This document shows, piece after piece, positions 1 to 11,454 of a stretch of 64,000 nucleotides of DNA (within the stretch, counting starts at the first letter, position 1; every line of letters begins with the position of its first letter). Source of the DNA: Capsicum annuum (Eukaryota; Streptophyta; Magnoliopsida; Solanales; Solanaceae); contig NC_061121.1 in NCBI RefSeq assembly GCF_002878395.1, positions 16,177,848 through 16,241,847 on the forward strand, written 5' to 3'. The notes under the pieces were generated by a model, which was not told the origin of the DNA, did not search any database, and saw nothing but the letters and a program-made list of their open reading frames with translations. The position numbers were made by a program, and so were the translations under genes.

Positions 1-50
1 TTTTTAAAAAAGTTATGAGTTGCAATTGACTAAACTTTTAAAAATATTTT

Positions 51-315
51 TATGTGCATTTTCTTAAATGTATTTTTCAAATAAGTATTTTTAGAAAAAG
101 TTATTTTCTTAGCCAAATTTGGCCTGAATTCACTTATTAAAATTAGTTTGTAATGTCAGTTTATCGTTGCTAAAATGTTTAGGATGAAAGGGACAAAATT
201 AGTGTGAATAATTCCTTTTACTATTGTGATCAATAAATTTAAAAAGAACTTTATTTGATTCTTTTAGTGCACTTTCTTAAATATATTTTTCAAATAAGTA
301 ATTTTAGAAAGAAGC
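51..315. repeat. Short direct repeat pair left of the CACTA element
   Basis: About 50 bases at 51-105 recur with few changes at 267-315; both contain the word TTTTTCAAATAAGTA. The CACTA element begins at the end of the second copy. The pair is probably part of an older repeat, but I cannot name it. Confidence 0.6.
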
Positions 316-318
316 TAC

Positions 319-790
319 CACTACAAAAAAAAAAAAAAGGCGTTTAGCAATAGACAAAATGTGTTGCTAATCAACATATATCTGTCGCTATATTAGTTTA
401 GTGACGGATCAACGACAGCATATAGGTCGTTGATAACCTCTTAGCAATGAAAAAAATGATATCCATAGTCAATTTTGCAACGTTATAGCGGCGAACTTTA
501 TCTGTTGCCATTTGTAGCAACAAATATTTTTGTTGTTATATTTATAAATATTGTTACTAATTTCATAATGTATTTCGTCATTTTGATTATTTCGTGATCA
601 AATTTCGTTGATAGTCTATCGCAATAAATTTTGTTATTTAGTCTCCAATTTTTGTGACAAAAAATAATTTTTCTCAATTCTCCGCGATAAATTTTGTTAT
701 TTAGGCCTCAGTTTTGGCGACAAAAAATAACTTTCCTCAATCTGTAAATATTTTTTATTGAAAATGATGAAATTTGGTGCTCAATATATC
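319..790. repeat. Left subterminal repeat region of the CACTA element
   Basis: Contains repeated short words such as TTGCTAAT, GTTGCTA, TCTGTCGCTA and GCGACAAA in both orientations. It mirrors the right end. In this superfamily such words are transposase-binding sites; their role here is inferred. Confidence 0.6.
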
Positions 791-1117
791 GTCATTGGTT
801 TTCTTGCAAAATTATTTTATTTTTTATTTTGAATACACCCGTTGAATCATATTAAAATCATATTATAAAATTCTTAAAATATACATTATTCATATAAAAG
901 AACTCACATATATAGATAGCAAAATTTAAACATCCACAGTACCAAACATAGCAAAATTTAAACACATAATTATGTCCAAAACATCCGCAGTGCCAAACAT
1001 CTACCAACTATTCTTAAAAGAACCCATATCATTCACAATACCAAATATAGAAAAATCTTCAGATATGGAACAACTCTTCACTTTAAGGGATCGGGTTGGG
1101 AGTGATGGGTTCCTAAC

Positions 1118-4100
1118 CATGGAATCTTCAAATGTTGGCATATAACCAAAAGATACTCTAACTACTCCAGTTGGTTTTCCATGTAAAATGCTGCGATCAT
1201 CCCAGCACTATGGTCAGCTTGAATGAAATGATAATTTGAATTGTTACTATTTGTTGTCTCTTTTTGGCATGCAATAGACTCCATATAACAACTAAAATGA
1301 TGGAAAAGGAAAAGCGTACCTCAATGTTTGAAAAAAGATTCAAGTGTGACAAACAAAGATATTTAACACAAGTATCAGAATTGCAAAAACATCCTGTTTA
1401 TACAGAAGTACATTTAAAAAAAAAAAGCAATAGTTAAGTCATAGCATATAATAGCATTAACTATCTGAGATCTTCAACTACCAATTTTATCAGTTGTGAT
1501 GACTAATCTTCCCCCATCCCTTTTAAGAATTAAGATAGACCATTCTTTAGAGGCATTATGAAAAATAATTTCGATTTCTTTATATTGCGAACTTTTCTTT
1601 CTCTAACATTTCCAGTTAAGATGATTTGTTGTTACTTTCTATCATTTTAAACCTGTTAGATCTTTCACTGAACTACTCCTTTGTTTCACATTTGAACTCT
1701 TGTTTTAAACATTTCTCAACCAAAGCCATGTCATATATTCAGATAGTTTACTCTTAAATATTTCTCCAACCAAACAGGTTAATCTTAATTGGAATGAGAA
1801 GTAATATCAGTAAATCCTTAATAATTAAATGTACAAAAGAAACCTCAGTATTTATGGACAAAAGCTTAGACATAACAAGGATATACCAAACTCAGCATGT
1901 TAGTACAAATGTTAGTCATCCCTGGTCTTCCATGTATAAATGTTACTACTACATGATGAGATTATCCGCTCATTTCAAAAAGTATAACTGAGGACTGAAC
2001 AACTCCTTCAAATGTGACCCTTACATCTGAAGTACCAAACTCGCAAATCATAGACAAACTAATAAAAGTTTATCTAGAGAATTTCATAAAGCCAGACAAA
2101 GCATATCAAGACATCCAGATACAAGTGAAGATAAATGATAAATCATAAAAAGACACCTCTTGAAAGTTATGTCATCTTTCTTGATATTGAGATAAGATAA
2201 CATATGAAAGTAGCATATTATATCCGAAACAACAGTATCATGCTGCTCTTGAGATGTGTTTCAGGAGCATAAAGTAGTAAGCATCTCGTCCCCAAGGAAC
2301 GTTAGAATGAAAATCATATTTCATAGACAATATGGCCTTTGAACTCTTACCCGCAGTTGAATTTCTGCCAAGGTTGTCAATTTTTCAACCTCACAATATT
2401 CATACTATGTTTCATCTGGTCTTTTCATGTTGAATGAAATAGTAGGACTCATTTCACTAGATAATAACTGAGATAAAATTCATATTAACTTAGTCATCTC
2501 CAGAATCATAGGACAATTTCATAATACATCATTAGAGATAATTCATAGAACGTGAAAGAATACCAAAGAAGAAGACAACAAACATGATAATCAACAAACA
2601 GAAGAAACTCAAAAGCAAAAGCATTGTATCATCACTGCACGATTAAAAAACAGTTATAAATTTGCCTTTGCCTACGACTTATTTCTTCACTTGAACTAAG
2701 GAGGATTTTCTTAGATCGTATAACTGCAAATAATAAGAGTGATATCTAAATTCCATCCAAATTTCAAAAATATATGAACCTAGTGACGAAAACGTTACAT
2801 TTGATATATTAGGTGTGCAAACAAATTCTCCATTTTCATGCTTCAACGTCAAAAGCTAATTCCTTACATATGCTGCAAGTGATTATGTGTGCTTTGCAGA
2901 AAAGAATAATACATGTCAGAATAATTTTTATTTTCAATAGGCTCCAACTTCAATTATGGAGAGAGAGAGAGAGAGAGTGGGGCCACAACTTTCATAAAAT
3001 AACAAAGAAACAGATAGTTGCAAAAATTGAGCAGAATCTATTTATAATACCATCCGTAAAATTCTTAGTCAAAAAGGACTAACTAGTTTTTGTTCCCACA
3101 AAAAAGATACTGAGAGCTACGCCTTTGATCCTCTAAACAAAGAGAAGTTTATAAGACAAATCACTCAGATACAAACTAAACACTAGAAACTTGAGGTCCA
3201 AAAATTATAAACCTTTAAAACTAAATTTTCTTGTTCACTGAAAGAATAATTAACCTAACAAATATATGAAAATTAATTTATTTTAGTATTTATGGTAACA
3301 CCTAGTTATAAAATGGTTGACAAACCTACCTCTGTAGCAAAAGAATATAAGGTTAACAATGTCTAAAAAGTAGCAAAAGCAGGATCTATAAATAACATTA
3401 GCAGGATTCACTCACCAAGATAAATCATAAAAACATTTAACTATAAATGAAAAAGTGTGCAATAAATGCCAACAATAAGATGTCTCTGTTTATGTGTAAT
3501 GACAACAAAATATGTCTAATTTCAATATAATTCTGATCCTTATTTTATTTCAAAATCTATTCACCCATAAAAAAGTAATCTCTCAACTTATCCCAAGAAA
3601 AGAAGAAAACAAGCTCTAACTTACTGAAAAATCGAAGATATTTTTAGCATTTTAATTATTTTAAACCCGTGTTGAATTGCTGCTATGCTCAAGAACAAAA
3701 TGACTCCATCCTCAAAAAATTCCTCTACACCTTCTCTTCTTTTGAAAAAGTCAACATCAGCAATAGCTACAATCACCGTACCTACAAGAATCCAGGCTAA
3801 CTCAAAATTGCTAGAGTAATCAATTATATCATCATAACAAGGGAAGGCACTAAGAAAAACCTCCACTAAAGTAGGTATTCTTTATCGTCTTAATGACATC
3901 TGATCAATGAAAGAGATCAAAATTTTTTGTTAATTTTGTAAGTGAAGAAAAGGAAAAAAAAAGGATAAATAAATGTACCTTGTTTCACAACTAGAAAAAA
4001 CAAGAATACCTAGGCATCTTTCCCTTCCTTCCTACCCCAGATTCTCTCCATAAACAGAGAAGCAGAGGAATAGAGGTAGAGAGGGAAACAAGAGAGAAGT

Positions 4101-4417
4101 AAACTACATAAAAAAGAAAATTAACCAAGAATGAGGAAACACACAACAAAAATCAACTTCTTATTTAGCTGCTTACCATTTCGAACAATGAGAGCTCCAA
4201 AGATAGCTATGTAGCCAAATAACTAAGCAACAAACAAACAAAACTCTTTAAAATTCGAGATGTAATTTGTATGTTCCATGTTATCTTAAAACAACGGGTA
4301 TCAAGTATAAGTACCTTGTAGAATGAGAAGAAAACAAAGTATACTTTAAACTTCGATAAAGCTAGTGGGTTGGTAGCACATCCTTTGACAATATCTATCA
4401 TAACCAACCAACAACCT
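1118..4417 (-). pseudogene. Captured fragment of a plant molybdenum cofactor sulfurase gene (ABA3/FLACCA type), NifS-like domain, with introns
   Basis: The functional enzyme is a cytosolic PLP-dependent protein that adds the terminal sulfur to the molybdenum cofactor of aldehyde oxidase and xanthine dehydrogenase, and is needed for abscisic acid synthesis. Six collinear exon remnants are seen on the minus strand: 4315-4417 (VKGCATNP, LSKFK, FSFYK with the PLP-lysine position), 4177-4206 (FGALIVRN), 3625-3781 (DFFKRREGVEEFFEDG, AIQHGFKI), about 2812-2892 (SLAAYVRN, LKHENGEFVC), 2351-2456 (PTISFNMKRPD, EVEKL, IQLR) and 1118-1291 ([19 protein letters not shown]). GT donors follow four of them (4314, 4176, 3624 as GTAAGT, 2350 as GTAAGA) and AG acceptors precede most, so this is a genomic copy and not a retrocopy. 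It is dead: two in-frame stops near 2850-2885, a TAG at a Trp position in 2351-2456, a one-base frameshift just before the WDD motif near 1204, and the conserved cysteine loop reduced to CYMESIAC. The N-terminal part and the C-terminal MOSC domain were not found. It lies wholly inside the CACTA element. Confidence 0.85.
2959..2977. repeat. (GA)n microsatellite
   Basis: An uninterrupted run of GA dinucleotides inside the CACTA element, in intron-equivalent sequence just upstream (in gene orientation) of the 2812-2892 exon remnant. Confidence 0.9.
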
Positions 4418-4690
4418 CTACATTCAGAAATGATAATTATGTATGCCCATCTACATAAGACCAACTCAATGGTGGAGATAAGAAAACTTTTTTAAGACAT
4501 AAGAATAAGCTTGTCAGCTACTGAGATAAGAATAGCGCAGACAATAGGAAACTAGTCGATCATCTAATATTTCAAGTCAAATTCCTGACTAGATCAGCAT
4601 ACAATGTTCAAAATATAACATGAGTTTTTGAAGCAATTGACAAAAAAAATAATTTTTTTTGACATGGCTATACTTCAGAATAATAGACTA

Positions 4691-4842
4691 GTTGCTCAAG
4701 GCATTACTACAATCGTCTGAAAATATGAAATAGTCTACATAATTTTAACAGTCTACAGAATTGACAATTGCTCAAGACATTACTACAATCCTCTACAAAC
4801 ATGAAACAATCTTCTAGAAACATGAAACAGTCTACACAACAA
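4691..4842. repeat. Two-copy tandem repeat, unit about 76 bp
   Basis: TTGCTCAAG.CATTACTACAATC starts each unit (near 4691 and 4767) and AACAGTCTACA-like words end it. The ATGAAACA word is further duplicated inside the second unit. It lies upstream of the sulfurase fragment inside the CACTA element. Confidence 0.6.
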
Positions 4843-5299
4843 AAGAGAAAATGATTATAATAAATACACAATTTCAGAGGAACATGAAACATAGTATATT
4901 TTGTTGTTTACACAAAATTAGATCAATAATAAATACAAAAGACAGAACTAGCTTTATGTTTTCTACTTTTTTGAATGTGCACACACTAAATAGAACCTTA
5001 CATAATCAGTCTATACAAAAAGTTAAAATTAAACCACACAAACAGAAATTCTGTTGAAGAAATTTAAGATTAATGAACATGCAACAGGAAATATAAAAAA
5101 TCCCACAAACAGAAATTTTGAGGAAAAATTCGATTCCCATTTCGATTAAATAACCATTAATCAAACTTTTTAACACAATAATCAAACAACCCTAAGTGAA
5201 AGAGCTCAAACAACCCTAAACCTATCATTTACAAGTGACTTTTAACTTAGAAATTTAAAAATTGAAAGAGGAAAAAACAACTCACATTACGAGATTTAG

Positions 5300-5465
5300 A
5301 ATCGTACCTCTAATTTCGAAATTGAGAGTTTAATTGCCTTTTCGATTGAGAGATTGAACGATTCCTTTTCCTCAATTGAGAGAAAAGGGATAGGAGAGTC
5401 TGTTTTGAAAAGAGGCGGCAGAGACTTAAGTGTTGGAACGAAGTGAAATAAAAGAGTTTGCCCTA
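5300..5465 (-). other. Pyrimidine-rich, leader-like segment inside the CACTA element
   Basis: Read on the minus strand this is rich in CT tracts, like a plant 5' untranslated leader, and it is followed by a possible splice donor (AGAG then GTACGA near 5307). It could be the transposon's own first exon or a captured one. No coding sequence was recognised. Confidence 0.3.
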
Positions 5466-5479
5466 ATATTTTATTGGTG

Positions 5480-5905
5480 GGGGTGATGGATTCAACAACT
5501 GAAATTATATTTGTTGCTAATTATTTATTTATTAAAAATTTAAGAACAAATACCTCAAAATGCCTTTTTTTCATTAAATAATTTTTAATATATTTTTTAA
5601 AATGATAAAATCAGTGACAATATTTTAGTTGCTATGTCCCTCTCCATCATGTCAAAAAAATTTTTCTCACTTTTATGTCGCTAATTTTGTCACCAAAATA
5701 AAGGCACCAATATTTAGCGTCAAAATATAGCAACAAATTTTACTTTCTGTTGCTAATCCGTCACTAATTCGGCTAATATATTTATTTTCATTTATTTAGC
5801 GACAAAAATTCTATTTTATTGCTAATCTGTCGTTAATTAGCATCGGACAGTGACTTGTTGCTACCAATCCGTTGCTACACGCTACTTTTTTTTTTTTTTG
5901 TAGTA
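5480..5905. repeat. Right subterminal repeat region of the CACTA element
   Basis: Dense in TTGCTAAT, GTCGCTAAT, AGCGACAAA and TTGCTACCAATCCG words, in inverse orientation to the left end, and it ends in the T-tract plus TAGTA. Confidence 0.65.
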
Positions 5906-7050
5906 TATACTTTAGCTTCTCCAAAACAACTAATTATTATTTTATCTCAAATTGCACTACTTATTTTAAATATTTATATGCTAATCAAATTAATTGTTTC
6001 AACAACGATACCAAAACATTGTTTGCAAATTAAGATATATTTCACTGATTAACAAAATTCATTTTTAAATCCACGTGTTTAGACACATATTATTGAGTGC
6101 TAAAGCTTTTATTGGTATTTTCTAATTATTATTGCATCCAATTTTGCCATAGGATTTAGGAGTATTTACAAAGAGTGCTAAAATGTATTTGTCACTAATA
6201 ATTATCTCTAAAAACATAATTTATCGGCATTAACTAATTACTGCAAAATATGTTTTTTCGTGTGGTGGTACATGTGAGAGCTCACATACATATTATTGAG
6301 GTTACCAAATTAATGAAAAATGGAAGCTCTAGAAATGCTACCTAGGCTGCCAGAAATTCATTTTTCACGGTAGATGCATGTTGGTTCTTTCTTAACCAGA
6401 TATAAGACCTGGGTTGGGTTGAGTTGGGTTAAATGGGTATGATGTATATTAGGTAAATAGGTAAAGTGGTAATGATATCCGATGAACTATGGCGCTATGT
6501 CACAACCCAATTTTCAACACACATAATCACTGTCACAATGTATATCTAGAAGGCAATGAGAAGTTTTAGACGTTAGAGAAAGAAAATGAGAGGAACAGAC
6601 AACAGTTTCTTCACAATGACACAAATTGATCCTTCCCATCCGTCCTCCTTTTAGATAGTTGTTAAGTGGGCCTGATCTAAAATTAATCCTTGTGAAAGCT
6701 TTGCAGATTTGTTGCTTCTTCTAGGCCCAATAACTAGTAGTTTCACCTCCCCGTACGTATGACATTAGCCCGAGGCTGGATCATAACACACTCGAGGGAG
6801 GTCAGAAACACTTGTTCCAGCATCTCTATTTGTTATGTTAAGCGGTACAGTGAACACTTTGACAGGTTGGAGCGTTGAAGATAAGGGGCGATCGAAAGAT
6901 ACTGGAAATAGATTTGGTCCCCAAGAAGATAAATAATAGGTAAACAGCCTTGGTTGAGGTGTCTAAATGAAGATTAGTGGCAACGTTATCATTTCATTGC
7001 AACTCTTAAACCGGCACTTTCATTTAGCGAAGTATAAAAACAGGATAAAC
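5906..7050. other. Unassigned AT-rich stretch
   Basis: I see no gene, no clear repeat borders and no conserved protein in either strand. The segment 6640-6960 is less AT-rich but gives no coherent reading frame. Confidence 0.5.
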
Positions 7051-7925
7051 TGTTGGAAAATATGTTTCATGAACACATACAAATATACCAAGAGGAACAC
7101 AAAGATAAAGACTTAATAATTTTAACAACAAACATAGAGTTATAGGATTGAAACATGCACGAAATGCTTTCCTAAAAATGATATTTGCTTCCTTTGCTCT
7201 GCGAGATTGCTATGAGATTTAACGCAAATAGTTTTAGTAGATATGACAAGCCTTTGAATTTCTGCACTAAACAAACAGTGAAGATAATCCTATTGGAAAA
7301 CTAGAACTCTAAAATTTGATCTTTTGTGGGGAAGAAGAAGTTTATTTATACATAGTTGAGAATAAAGAAAAGTTATTTCATTTTTTTTTTTGGGAAACAA
7401 CACTTGAAAAGTTTCTATAGTTAACCTTCTAATCAACACTCCCTTTCAGAAGAGATACACCCTTTCAATAAAAGACATATCCTTTCATAAGAAACATACC
7501 TTCAAGCAAGACATATCCTTTCATAAAAGTCACACCATTTCATTAAAAGACAACTTTTAATTCAAAAAGACACATCTTACTCCCTCCGTTTCATATTAGT
7601 TTACCTGTATGAATTTGGCACACCCATTAAGAAAATATTAATTAGGAGCTTATTTTACCAAATTAACCTTATTAATTATACTTTGAAATATAAATTTGAG
7701 TAAATACACTTTATTTATTCATTTAATATTAAGGGTAGTATTGGAAGAACATAATAAAATTCTCTTGATTTTATCAAAGGAACAACTAAGTTAAAATAAA
7801 TATTTTTAGAAAGATTGTCAACTAAAACGAAACGAAGGGAGTATTAAAAAGACATCTTATTAGAAGACACATTTTCTCCAAGAGACACCTCTTCGTAAAA
7901 TACATTTAGTAATTTAATTTAAACA
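7051..7925 (+). repeat. Long direct repeat, copy 1 (LTR-like, begins TGTTGGAA, ends AACA)
   Basis: Homologous along its whole length to 23298-23836 in the same orientation, with shared landmarks such as GAGATTGCTATG, GATATGACAAGCC and ATACATTTAGTAATTTAATT. It is longer only because a Stowaway MITE is inserted at 7580. The TG...CA borders would suit LTRs of an old element, but I see no primer-binding site, polypurine tract or matching target duplication, so this is a candidate only. Confidence 0.6.
7580..7841. mobile_element. Stowaway-like MITE (Tc1/mariner type)
   Basis: Terminal inverted repeats CTCCCTCCGTTTC at the left and GAAACGAAGGGAG at the right (one mismatch), 262 bp long, flanked by TA at 7578-7579 and 7842-7843. 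The second copy of the surrounding repeat (near 23785) has the unfilled site with a single TA, which fixes the borders exactly. It has no coding capacity. Confidence 0.95.
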
Positions 7926-8944
7926 AAAAATAAATAATCCTCCACTTGTGTAAATACAAATTAGGACACAAAGATCAAGTTATGTTCACGCATAGAGTAA
8001 TGCATATTTCGATTTGAACATTACCTTAGTGCAATGCATTAAGACGAAATCAAAATTTCACATAACATAACAGCTTTGAACATGTTATTTCTTATGATAA
8101 CATCAGTGACACTACACGTATAAACATTTCATTCCTTCTTTCCACTCAACATGCTTAGAACTTTTATTACCATGTGCTATTCAAAAGTCATGAACATTTA
8201 TGGGAGAAACTCCAACTCTCAATCTAAGAGGCAACACTTTTATGTTCATATAGGTGCAGTTCTTTCAGTGTCTTTGACATATTTAAGAGATTTGTTCCTT
8301 GAAATGAATCTCATTAAGAGTATTATAACTTAACTTTCAAATCTATGACAACCAGTACTAGTATATGTCTTACTTATGTACTTAAACATCCATGTAACAA
8401 TAATTTGTTGTTACCCTTTTAACCCATAACTATTTATTTCATAGTGCTAGATAGGGTTGCCATTATTGGTGGACCTAATTAAGGATATTTATATAATCGT
8501 ACTTGAAGATGTATGCAACAACTTCCTTTTAATAAGCTATTAAATAGATTAGTCAAATTCATTTGACTCCGCTAATGTGATAAAAGTCATTCCATCTTGT
8601 ATTAAATTTCTCACATAATCACGTCAAGAACTTATGTATTTTGACTTTTTATTATATAATCTCTATATGCTTGATCTAGAGTGGCTTGATATCACACATT
8701 GAGCACATATTTTACAAAATTAATGGATTCTCTTAATAATCCCTCAACCACTTAACTTCTTTAATTTTCTTGTTCTACTAATGCTATATTGTTTTGGTTT
8801 CAAACAATTGTTCCTTCTCTCAAGGTAAACACCTATCATGTGGTAAATTTGTTCTCTCACATAATCAAAATCCAATTTGTTCCGATATATCTTTGTAAAA
8901 TGTTATGAAACTTAGAGTTCCATAACATAATTGCGGGCCTTTCC
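7926..8944. other. Unassigned AT-rich stretch before gypsy A
   Basis: No gene is supported. A 60-codon frame at 8151-8333 matches nothing I know. If the 7051/23298 repeats are LTRs, this would be part of the internal region of that old element. Confidence 0.45.
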
Positions 8945-9299
8945 TATAATACCACAAAAATCTAAACCAATATTAGAGCCATGTTTCAAGCTCATGCAAA
9001 GTACATTATAGTCCCTTGGTAGTTTTATGAGTGATTTTGATGTGTATTAAGGCCTCAAATAACTTCAAACTATTAGACAAATCAAATTATTCCTTATCGA
9101 TTGAATTTTTTAGAAGGATGCTGCAATAGTCAAGTTCAAACAAGAATATCTTTTATTATATTGAGAATTTTCCAAATCAAGATCCACCAAATTATAGAAA
9201 ATTGAATTATCTTTTCAAAGATATCAATTTTGCCAAAATATGATACACTGGTGAGAAGTTATGACACTTTTAGTAAAAGACAATAGCCCAACGTTATTG

Positions 9300-9550
9300 G
9301 GCCGTGTCGCAGTGACGAAAAAATCACGTTCATTATTTTACATTAAAGAACCATGATTGGAACTGCATCTCTCTAAGTTTCAAATTCACATTCAATAGGG
9401 CATCGAGATGGCGGCGCGTCGCGCTATGTTGCCAAATTTGGATTGTTCGTTTCCAGTGGCGCAACATGTTGCACCACATCACGCCATTGGAAAAAATAGA
9501 GATTGTGCTTTTCTAGTGGCTCAACGTGATAAGCACCGCATCACGTCGGC
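9300..9550 (+). promoter_or_regulatory. CpG-rich word array in U3 of gypsy A 5' LTR
   Basis: A local patch with many GCGTCGC, GCGCAACGCG, CACCGCGTCGC-like words in otherwise AT-rich LTR, starting about 350 bp from the LTR start. Similar patches occur at similar places in the other long LTRs here. A promoter or enhancer role is inferred. Confidence 0.4.
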
Positions 9551-9817
9551 ATGTAAAATCAAGATTTTCAGTTCCAGTTTTAGTTTCGAGTTTTAATTTC
9601 CAATGTAGTTTAGTCATTTCCCGAAGCCCCAGATCGTGTTAAACAGAAGATTTAATCTATCCTTAGCATATTACATTGATTTTTCATCAATTTACTCTCC
9701 AAGAAAACCCGTCTTCGACATTCAACTTCAAGAAACTCCACTATTCATTATTCTTTTTTCCAAGATAATTCAAATTTAAGGTTCCCAATTCAAGAACTTT
9801 CAAGAATTATTAAATTA

Positions 9818-9860
9818 AGGTATGTTAAATATTCATCCATGGGTCCTTTTCACCCATGAA
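9818..9860 (+). promoter_or_regulatory. Donor-like AGGTATGT plus 25-nt hairpin, gypsy A 5' LTR
   Basis: AG|GTATGT at 9818-9825 is followed after 10 nt by a 25-nt hairpin (9836-9860): arms TCCATGGGT and ACCCATGAA around a 7-nt loop, with one C-A mismatch. The right LTR has the perfect version. Confidence 0.5.
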
Positions 9861-11454
9861 GTCCAAGAATCTAATTTTCAATTCAAAGTTATGATTTCTA
9901 CAAGTTATTATGATTTTTAACCATAAACCTCCATGAATTGTGATTCTATACCATGTTTATATGAAATTGTTGTTGTTATTAAACCCCACACATTTGAATA
10001 ATGTTGTTCGCTGATTTAAATCAAGAATAAGTGATCATTATGTTGAAATCATGCTATTGCTATAAGTTTTAAACTATTCCCATGCTTGCTTAAACTATGA
10101 ATATCAAGTGTTTGATGAAATGCCTATAAGAATGAATTTTGAATAAATTCTTTCATGTTAGGTCCCCAAAGTTTTAATATAATTTTGCTCTTATTGCTAT
10201 CGAGCCCTGAGGGTTATGAATATCTGAATACATAGCTATTTACTTAGTCTCAGTATATTCAGAATAGTTTTACATATGTTATGAGCATTATCAGTTCAGT
10301 CAGTTATCATAATCAGTTAAACTTAGAACAGTTCAGTACTCCCAGTCAGTTCAGTTGGAAGTAGGATTTGGCACTAATATAACCATGGGATAGGGGCTCA
10401 CCTGCCAGTTGAGGGTATGACCTTTAGTAGAAGTCCCTGCGTTCCATAACTATGTAGCCAGCGTAGGTTGAGATATTAACCTTCCAGTTGAGGTTTGATC
10501 TAATACGGGTACCTGCTAGTTGAGGGTAAGCCCTTAGTCCTTTAGGACGACACTTTATTGGATCCACACATCCATTGTTAGTACCCGTGACACGATACTG
10601 ACACTCTTCCAACTAGGGTCATAGCTTGGAATCTAAATTTCTCATTAAGGCATGTCGGTTAGATGATAGCTCCCACAGTCTCAGTCCAGTAATCAACTCA
10701 GTAATTCAGTTTCAGTTTTGCTTGACTATAGCATATAAATATCAATTATTAATTTATCTGTATTCATTATTTCAGTTTATAGATTATATTCTGAATATAT
10801 TTTATGCTTGGTCATGCATTCTCAGTATGTACAAGTTTTATACATTCTATTAGTACTTCATACTACTCACTCAGTCAGTTATTACTCTTGTACATGAAAC
10901 CATGCATAGCAGCCTACCTTATTTAGCATACCAGTACATTCAAAGTACCAATCGTATACTTGTTTCTGATGCTATCATGTATCATATCATAGGCTTGAAT
11001 ACTCTGTTCTCGAATCATGCATAGAATTTCTAGACTATCAACCGTAGCAGTGGTGAGTCCTCATAATTTGAGGGCATGGTTTATTTATCTTAGTTATTTC
11101 ATTAGTTTTAATATTTTTCCAATCAGTTGGAGTTAGTTGGGGGTTTGTCCCATCAGCTCTATGACCAGTAAGTAGAGGCTTTTCAAACTAGTACAAATAA
11201 TTAGTTTGTCTTCAGTTTTCAGTTATCATTGTGAGATGTTTATTAGTAATATCAGTTTTGTTTTACAGACTTTATCAGAACTATGATTTAAAAACCTTAT
11301 GGCTTTCCTCAGTTAAGTTTTGCATATGATATTTTGTTATTAGTTTATTCAGTGCTCATAGCAGGTACCAAATCATGGATTAGCTTATGATCCCTCGAGA
11401 CAAAAAGCACCGTGTTGTGCCTAAGGCAGTATAAATAGTGGTCGTACAAATCCT

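Larger units (their letters stand above)
319..5905. mobile_element. CACTA (En/Spm-like) DNA transposon, non-autonomous, carrying a host gene fragment
   Basis: The left end reads CACTACAAAAAA and the right end is its inverse, TTTTTTTTGTAGTA; canonical CACTA ends are CACTA...TAGTG, so one terminal base has changed. Flanking triplets are TAC on the left and TAT on the right, a near match to the 3-bp target duplication of the superfamily. Both ends carry many degenerate inverted words of the type TTGCTAATCCGTCACTAA and TAGCGACAAA over several hundred bases, as CACTA subterminal repeats do. No transposase was recognised, so mobility would depend on another element. The interior (about 1.1-4.4 kb) is occupied by a decayed molybdenum-cofactor sulfurase gene fragment. 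The assignment rests on termini and subterminal repeats. Confidence 0.75.
8945..11424 (+). repeat. gypsy A 5' LTR, 3' end missing
   Basis: Aligns with 15343-17825 from its first base (ATACC.CAAAAATCTAAA) to GTGTTGTGCC near 11420, after which homology stops. The final LTR bases (GGCATTACA) are absent. Contains a CpG-rich patch, a splice-donor-like site and a hairpin listed separately. Confidence 0.9.

Noticed and set aside
4010..4120. Minus-strand CT-rich stretch followed by a short ATG frame inside the CACTA element
   Set aside because: It has only 12 codons before a stop and lies between two sulfurase exons, so it is treated as intron sequence.
1118..4417. A functional cofactor-sulfurase gene
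   Set aside because: In-frame stops, a frameshift, a lost cysteine motif and missing ends show it is a pseudogene.
8151..8333. 60-codon frame in unassigned sequence
   Set aside because: Length and composition are as expected by chance in AT-rich DNA.
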